Of a DNA stretch of 64,000 nucleotides, positions 60,977 to 64,000 are shown piece after piece. The stretch is taken from assembly GCA_024400935.1 (NCBI GenBank), contig JAKSLZ010000003.1, positions 1 to 64,000 on the forward strand. The letters are read 5' to 3'. Each line of letters starts with the position of its first letter. The first letter of the stretch is position 1. The position numbers and the translations under genes are program-made. Source of the DNA: Muribaculaceae bacterium. GTDB taxonomy: Bacteria; Bacteroidota; Bacteroidia; Bacteroidales; Muribaculaceae. The notes under the pieces are model-generated. The model was not told the DNA's origin. It saw nothing but the letters and a program-made list of their open reading frames with translations, and did not search any database.

Positions 60977-61011
60977 AAGAAAAAGTGGCTCCACTAGTTG
61001 AGCGGAGCCAC
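60977..61011 (-). terminator. Terminator of the OPT transporter gene
   Basis: Minus strand GTGGCTCC (61004-61011) pairs perfectly with GGAGCCAC (60985-60992), followed by TTTTTCTTTG. Confidence 0.88.
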
Positions 61012-61038
61012 CTATAAGGGTTTCTAAAGCGTTATGTT

Positions 61039-62997
61039 TTACTCGTCTTTCTTGGCCTTGAGGCAAGAAATGGTGAGGTAGATGAGCAGAAGAGCGTAAA
61101 CACCCATTGCGATGGCGCTTGTAGTCTCCTCGCTCATTGTGCACTTGTACTCAAAGCCGAAGAACAGCATCGCTGCACTTACTACGCCCATGAGGGCACC
61201 ACCGGCGATGAAACCGCTGGCGAGCAGTGTACCGCGCTCTACGCGAGCCTTGTTGACCTCGGCGTTCTTGCTGCGTGAACCCACAAACCAGTTAATGAGA
61301 CCACCCACGAGGAGCGGAGTGTTGAGCTGCAGGGGGATGAACATACCCAGTGAGAATGCAAGGGCAGGAACACCCAGCCAGTTGAGAAGCAGCGCAAGGA
61401 TTGCACCCACGATATAGAGCAACCAGGGAGTCTCGCCACCCATCATGAGGGGATCGATGACGGCCGCCATAGCGTTGGCCTGGGGAGCAACGAGGGCGTT
61501 GTCACCCACGAAACCGTAGGTCTTGTTCAGGATGATCATCACACCGCCCACAGTAGCAGCGCTGAGCAGTGTACCCACGGCCTTCCATGTCTGCTGCTTA
61601 GCGGGTGTGGTACCCAGCCAGTAACCAATCTTCATGTCGGTAACCATACCGCCTGCCATTGACAGTGCTGTACACACAACACCACCGATAACCATCGATG
61701 CCACAATGCCGCGTGCACCGTTGAGGCCAACGGCAACGAAGATACCCGAAGCAACGATGAGGGTCATCAGCGTCATACCGCTCACGGGGTTACTGCCCAC
61801 GATTGCAATCGCATTAGCGGCAACTGTGGTGAAGAGGAATGCGATAACCACAACAACGAAGAATGCCACGACGGTCTGCATCAGGTTATGAATAACGCCG
61901 ACGTAGAAGAACACGAACGTAACAGCAAGCGCTGCGAGCAGTGAGAATGCAAGCACCTTCATAGAGATGTCCTTCTGGTGGCGCTCTACTTTCTCTGCGT
62001 CGGCCTGGCCCTTGAATGCCTTGCCGGCGAGGCCAACGGCGCTGCGAATGACGCCCCATGACTTAACGATGCCGATGATACCGCTCATGGCGATACCGCC
62101 GATACCGATGAAACGCGCATTGTTCTTGAAGATATCCTCGGCGGGAGCGGCTGCCAGCTCGGGGCTCATCATGCCCATGAGGGGAACGATTACCCACCAG
62201 ATGAATGCACTACCGGCAAAGATGATGAACGCATAGCGCAAGCCCACGATGTAGCCCAGACCCAGCACAGCTGCGCCGGTGTTGAGCTTGAACACCATCT
62301 TGAACTTGTCAGTGAGATAAGACATTGCGGGGATGATGGCTGTGCTCACGTTCTCGCTCCACCACTGGAAGGTAGAGGCGATGAAGTCATAGAGACCGCC
62401 CACGAGACCGGCGATCAACAGCGGCTTAGCGTCGCTGCCGCCCTTCTGACCGCTCACGAGCACCTGGGTTGTAGCGGTAGCCTCGGGGAAGGGGAACTTG
62501 CCGTGCATGTCGCTCACGAAGTACTTGCGGAAGGGGATGAAGAACAGGATGCCCAGCAAACCGCCCAGCATCGAAGCCAGGAACACCTCGAGGAAGTCAA
62601 CAGTGATCTCGGGGTACTTGGCCTGCAGGATGTAAAGTGCAGGCAGAGTGAAGATGGCACCAGCCACAACGATACCGCTGGCGGCACCGATACTCTGGAT
62701 CATCACGTTCTCTCCCAGCGAATCCTTACGCCTGGTCACACCTGCGATACCCGCTGCAATGATGGCAATGGGAATTGCAGCCTCAAACACCTGGCCTACC
62801 TTGAGGCCCAGATATGCCGCTGCCGCGCTGAAGATGACAGCCATGATGAGTCCCAGCGACACTGAATAAGGTGTCACCTCGGGGTACTGGCGGTCAGGAC
62901 GCATGACAGGAACATACTTCTCACCCGGCTTCAAGTCGGTAAACGCGTTGTCGGGCAAGTTCATTTCGTCTTGCAAAAATTTTGTTTCTTCTGACAT
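61039..62997 (-). CDS. OPT family oligopeptide transporter
   Basis: 652-residue inner-membrane protein with about 15 hydrophobic helices. The family's N-terminus is clear: REYPEVTPYSVSLGLIMAVI-type start (QYPEVTPYSVSLGLIMAVIF), AAAYLGLKVGQVFEAAIPIA and IGAASGIVVAGAIFTLPALY. Later come FRKYFVSDMHGKFPFPEATA and WNLG-like LGTTPAKQQTWKAVG. Members move small peptides or metal chelates by proton symport; the substrate is not evident here. It is a single gene with its own terminator, between the Rpn gene and argH. Confidence 0.93.
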   Translation of the reverse strand: MSEETKFLQDEMNLPDNAFTDLKPGEKYVPVMRPDRQYPEVTPYSVSLGLIMAVIFSAAAAYLGLKVGQVFEAAIPIAIIAAGIAGVTRRKDSLGENVMIQSIGAASGIVVAGAIFTLPALYILQAKYPEITVDFLEVFLASMLGGLLGILFFIPFRKYFVSDMHGKFPFPEATATTQVLVSGQKGGSDAKPLLIAGLVGGLYDFIASTFQWWSENVSTAIIPAMSYLTDKFKMVFKLNTGAAVLGLGYIVGLRYAFIIFAGSAFIWWVIVPLMGMMSPELAAAPAEDIFKNNARFIGIGGIAMSGIIGIVKSWGVIRSAVGLAGKAFKGQADAEKVERHQKDISMKVLAFSLLAALAVTFVFFYVGVIHNLMQTVVAFFVVVVIAFLFTTVAANAIAIVGSNPVSGMTLMTLIVASGIFVAVGLNGARGIVASMVIGGVVCTALSMAGGMVTDMKIGYWLGTTPAKQQTWKAVGTLLSAATVGGVMIILNKTYGFVGDNALVAPQANAMAAVIDPLMMGGETPWLLYIVGAILALLLNWLGVPALAFSLGMFIPLQLNTPLLVGGLINWFVGSRSKNAEVNKARVERGTLLASGFIAGGALMGVVSAAMLFFGFEYKCTMSEETTSAIAMGVYALLLIYLTISCLKAKKDE

Positions 62998-63041
62998 ATT
63001 ACTATTAGTTTAAATTAATAAAATTGCTTGGTTTTAACTTA

Positions 63042-63157
63042 ACCACTCAGTAACGAGGATTATCTCGTGCAGAACTCGCTCTAACTGACAGAAATTAAAA
63101 GAATTTTTTTTCTTCGTGTTTTTTTCTGACTGAAAGAAAAAATTGCTGAATAGTTAC
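63042..63157. mobile_element. GTAACTAT-family element, copy 6
   Basis: About 116 bp. It begins TTAACCACTCAGTAACGAGG and ends TTGCTGAATAGTTAC, whose complement matches the start 11 of 15. It contains GATTATCTCGTGCAGAACTC (63058-63077) and TGACAGAAATTAAAAGAA (63086-63103), both modules seen in other copies. It lies between the argH stop and the OPT gene. Confidence 0.75.
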
Positions 63158-63161
63158 GGTT

Positions 63162-64000
63162 TTAACGCTGCTGCAGCCGTGCGATGGCACGCAGCATCTT
63201 ATCTTTTATTTGGTCAGTGCACAGGTTGCCCAGACTGCCCTCGTGGGTGTGATGCACCTCGCGGGTGGGCGTGTAGGTTCCGGACTGCACACGGTGGCCT
63301 ATCTCCTTGTAGGCGTCGCGGAAGGGGGTGCCGTCGAGCACCAGACGGTTGACGTCCTCAACGGTGAAGAGGTAGTCATAGCGCTTGTCGTCGAGGATGT
63401 TCTCGTTGATGCGTATGTGCTGCAGCATGAAGTCGCACATCAGGAGGCACTCGTTCATCTCCTCAATGGCGGGGAAGGTGATGTCCTTCAAGAGCTGCAG
63501 GTCGCGGTGGTAGCCCAGCGGCAGATTGGTGGTGAGCGACGAAACCTCGGTGACGATGGTCTGCAGGCGGTTGCACTTGCCGCGCATGATCTCAAACACG
63601 TCGGGGTTCTTCTTGTGCGGCATGATGCTCGAACCGGTGGTGAACTCGTCGGGGAACGAGATGAACGCGTAGTTCTGGCTGTTGAACAGGCACACGTCCA
63701 TGGCAAACTTGCCCAGCGTCGACGCAATGGCGTTGATGGCATAGGCCAGCGCGCGCTCGGTCTTGCCGCGGCTCATCTGCGCAGCCACCACGTTGTAGTG
63801 CAGGTCGTCAAACTCGAGCAACCTGGTGGTCATGGTGCGGTTCAGGGGGAACGACGAGCCATAGCCGGCAGCCGACCCCAGCGGGTTCTGGTTAGCGATG
63901 CGATAGGCTGCCACGATGGTCTGCACATCGTCAACGAGTGTCTCGGCATAAGCGCCAAACCACAGGCCGAAGCTCGACGGCATGGCCACCTGCAGGTGAG
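63162..64000 (-). CDS. argH: Argininosuccinate lyase, C-terminal part (5' end outside window)
   Basis: Splits argininosuccinate into arginine and fumarate in arginine synthesis. About 279 codons are present; the reading continues past the right edge (HLQVAMPSSFGLWFGAYAET), so the N-terminal third is missing. The family's active-site signature GSSIMPHKKNP is present, preceded by ISFPDEFTT and with the SAAGYGSSFPLNR loop before it. It ends IKDKMLRAIARLQQR. The last part carries VHHTHEGSLGN. The first in-frame ATG inside the window (63987-63989) is internal and is not the start. Confidence 0.96.
   Translation of the reverse strand, partial: HLQVAMPSSFGLWFGAYAETLVDDVQTIVAAYRIANQNPLGSAAGYGSSFPLNRTMTTRLLEFDDLHYNVVAAQMSRGKTERALAYAINAIASTLGKFAMDVCLFNSQNYAFISFPDEFTTGSSIMPHKKNPDVFEIMRGKCNRLQTIVTEVSSLTTNLPLGYHRDLQLLKDITFPAIEEMNECLLMCDFMLQHIRINENILDDKRYDYLFTVEDVNRLVLDGTPFRDAYKEIGHRVQSGTYTPTREVHHTHEGSLGNLCTDQIKDKMLRAIARLQQR

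Overview
The window is chromosomal DNA from a Bacteroidales bacterium, most likely close to Muribaculaceae or Prevotella. Evidence: promoters of the Bacteroidetes form TTTG-N19/20-TAnnTTTG (ahead of argS, guaA, a BI-1 protein, tRNA-Pro and others); the type IX secretion protein PorV; BspA-like leucine-rich proteins with dockerin tails; secreted proteins ending in a YNL-x-G...GK-x-x-K type tail; Fib_succ_major (FISUMP) domains; and many lipoproteins. The family-level placement is inference.

Layout. 1-6025: secreted BspA-like proteins, a REP-associated tyrosine transposase (RAYT) with its own palindromes, then ispF and porV. 6278-11255: ferredoxin, SUI1 factor, AddA-like helicase-nuclease, amidase. 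11347-17897: two paralogous small exported proteins, an M13 peptidase, an Lrp/AsnC regulator, a structured RNA candidate, a YD-like exported protein and a BI-1 membrane protein. 18113-22142: Sel1 repeat protein, DUF3667 membrane protein, argS. 22494-28047: a three-FISUMP coiled-coil protein, a DMT transporter, tRNA-Pro and about 2 kb of non-coding DNA full of foldback and dispersed repeats. 28048-33316: a co-directional block of little-known genes (two paralogous small proteins, a PIF1-TPR helicase, a zinc-ribbon protein, a von Willebrand A protein, a small lipoprotein) closed by a terminator, followed by an L,D-transpeptidase-like lipoprotein, an inositol monophosphatase and a CotH protein. 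36879-45589: S41 protease, SH3 lipoprotein, DUF3316-like protein, topoisomerase IV A, an AT-rich TIR-TM-FISUMP gene, guaA. 45769-50752: a cohesin-like/half-dockerin pair and a Cu/Zn efflux unit (HMA-AraC regulator plus permease-HMA fusion). 50754-64000: two giant ricin/LRR secreted proteins, one with a GHL10 glycosidase domain, bounded by an inverted pair of 163-bp foldback elements, then an Rpn nuclease, an OPT transporter and the 3' part of argH.

The most distinctive content is the mobile and palindromic DNA: (i) a RAYT gene whose own stop codon, and that of the neighbouring ispF, lie in the loops of REP hairpins with the same loop sequence, next to a 27-bp array of the same unit; (ii) two 163-bp elements, about 96% identical, in inverted orientation around a 4.9-kb secreted-protein gene, one with its target duplication on a stop codon; (iii) a second short family with GTAACTAT ends seen six times; (iv) three further nested foldbacks. 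The best candidates for an undescribed system are the 28-33 kb operon and the TIR-TM-FISUMP protein. All functional statements come from reading motifs; no database search was made.
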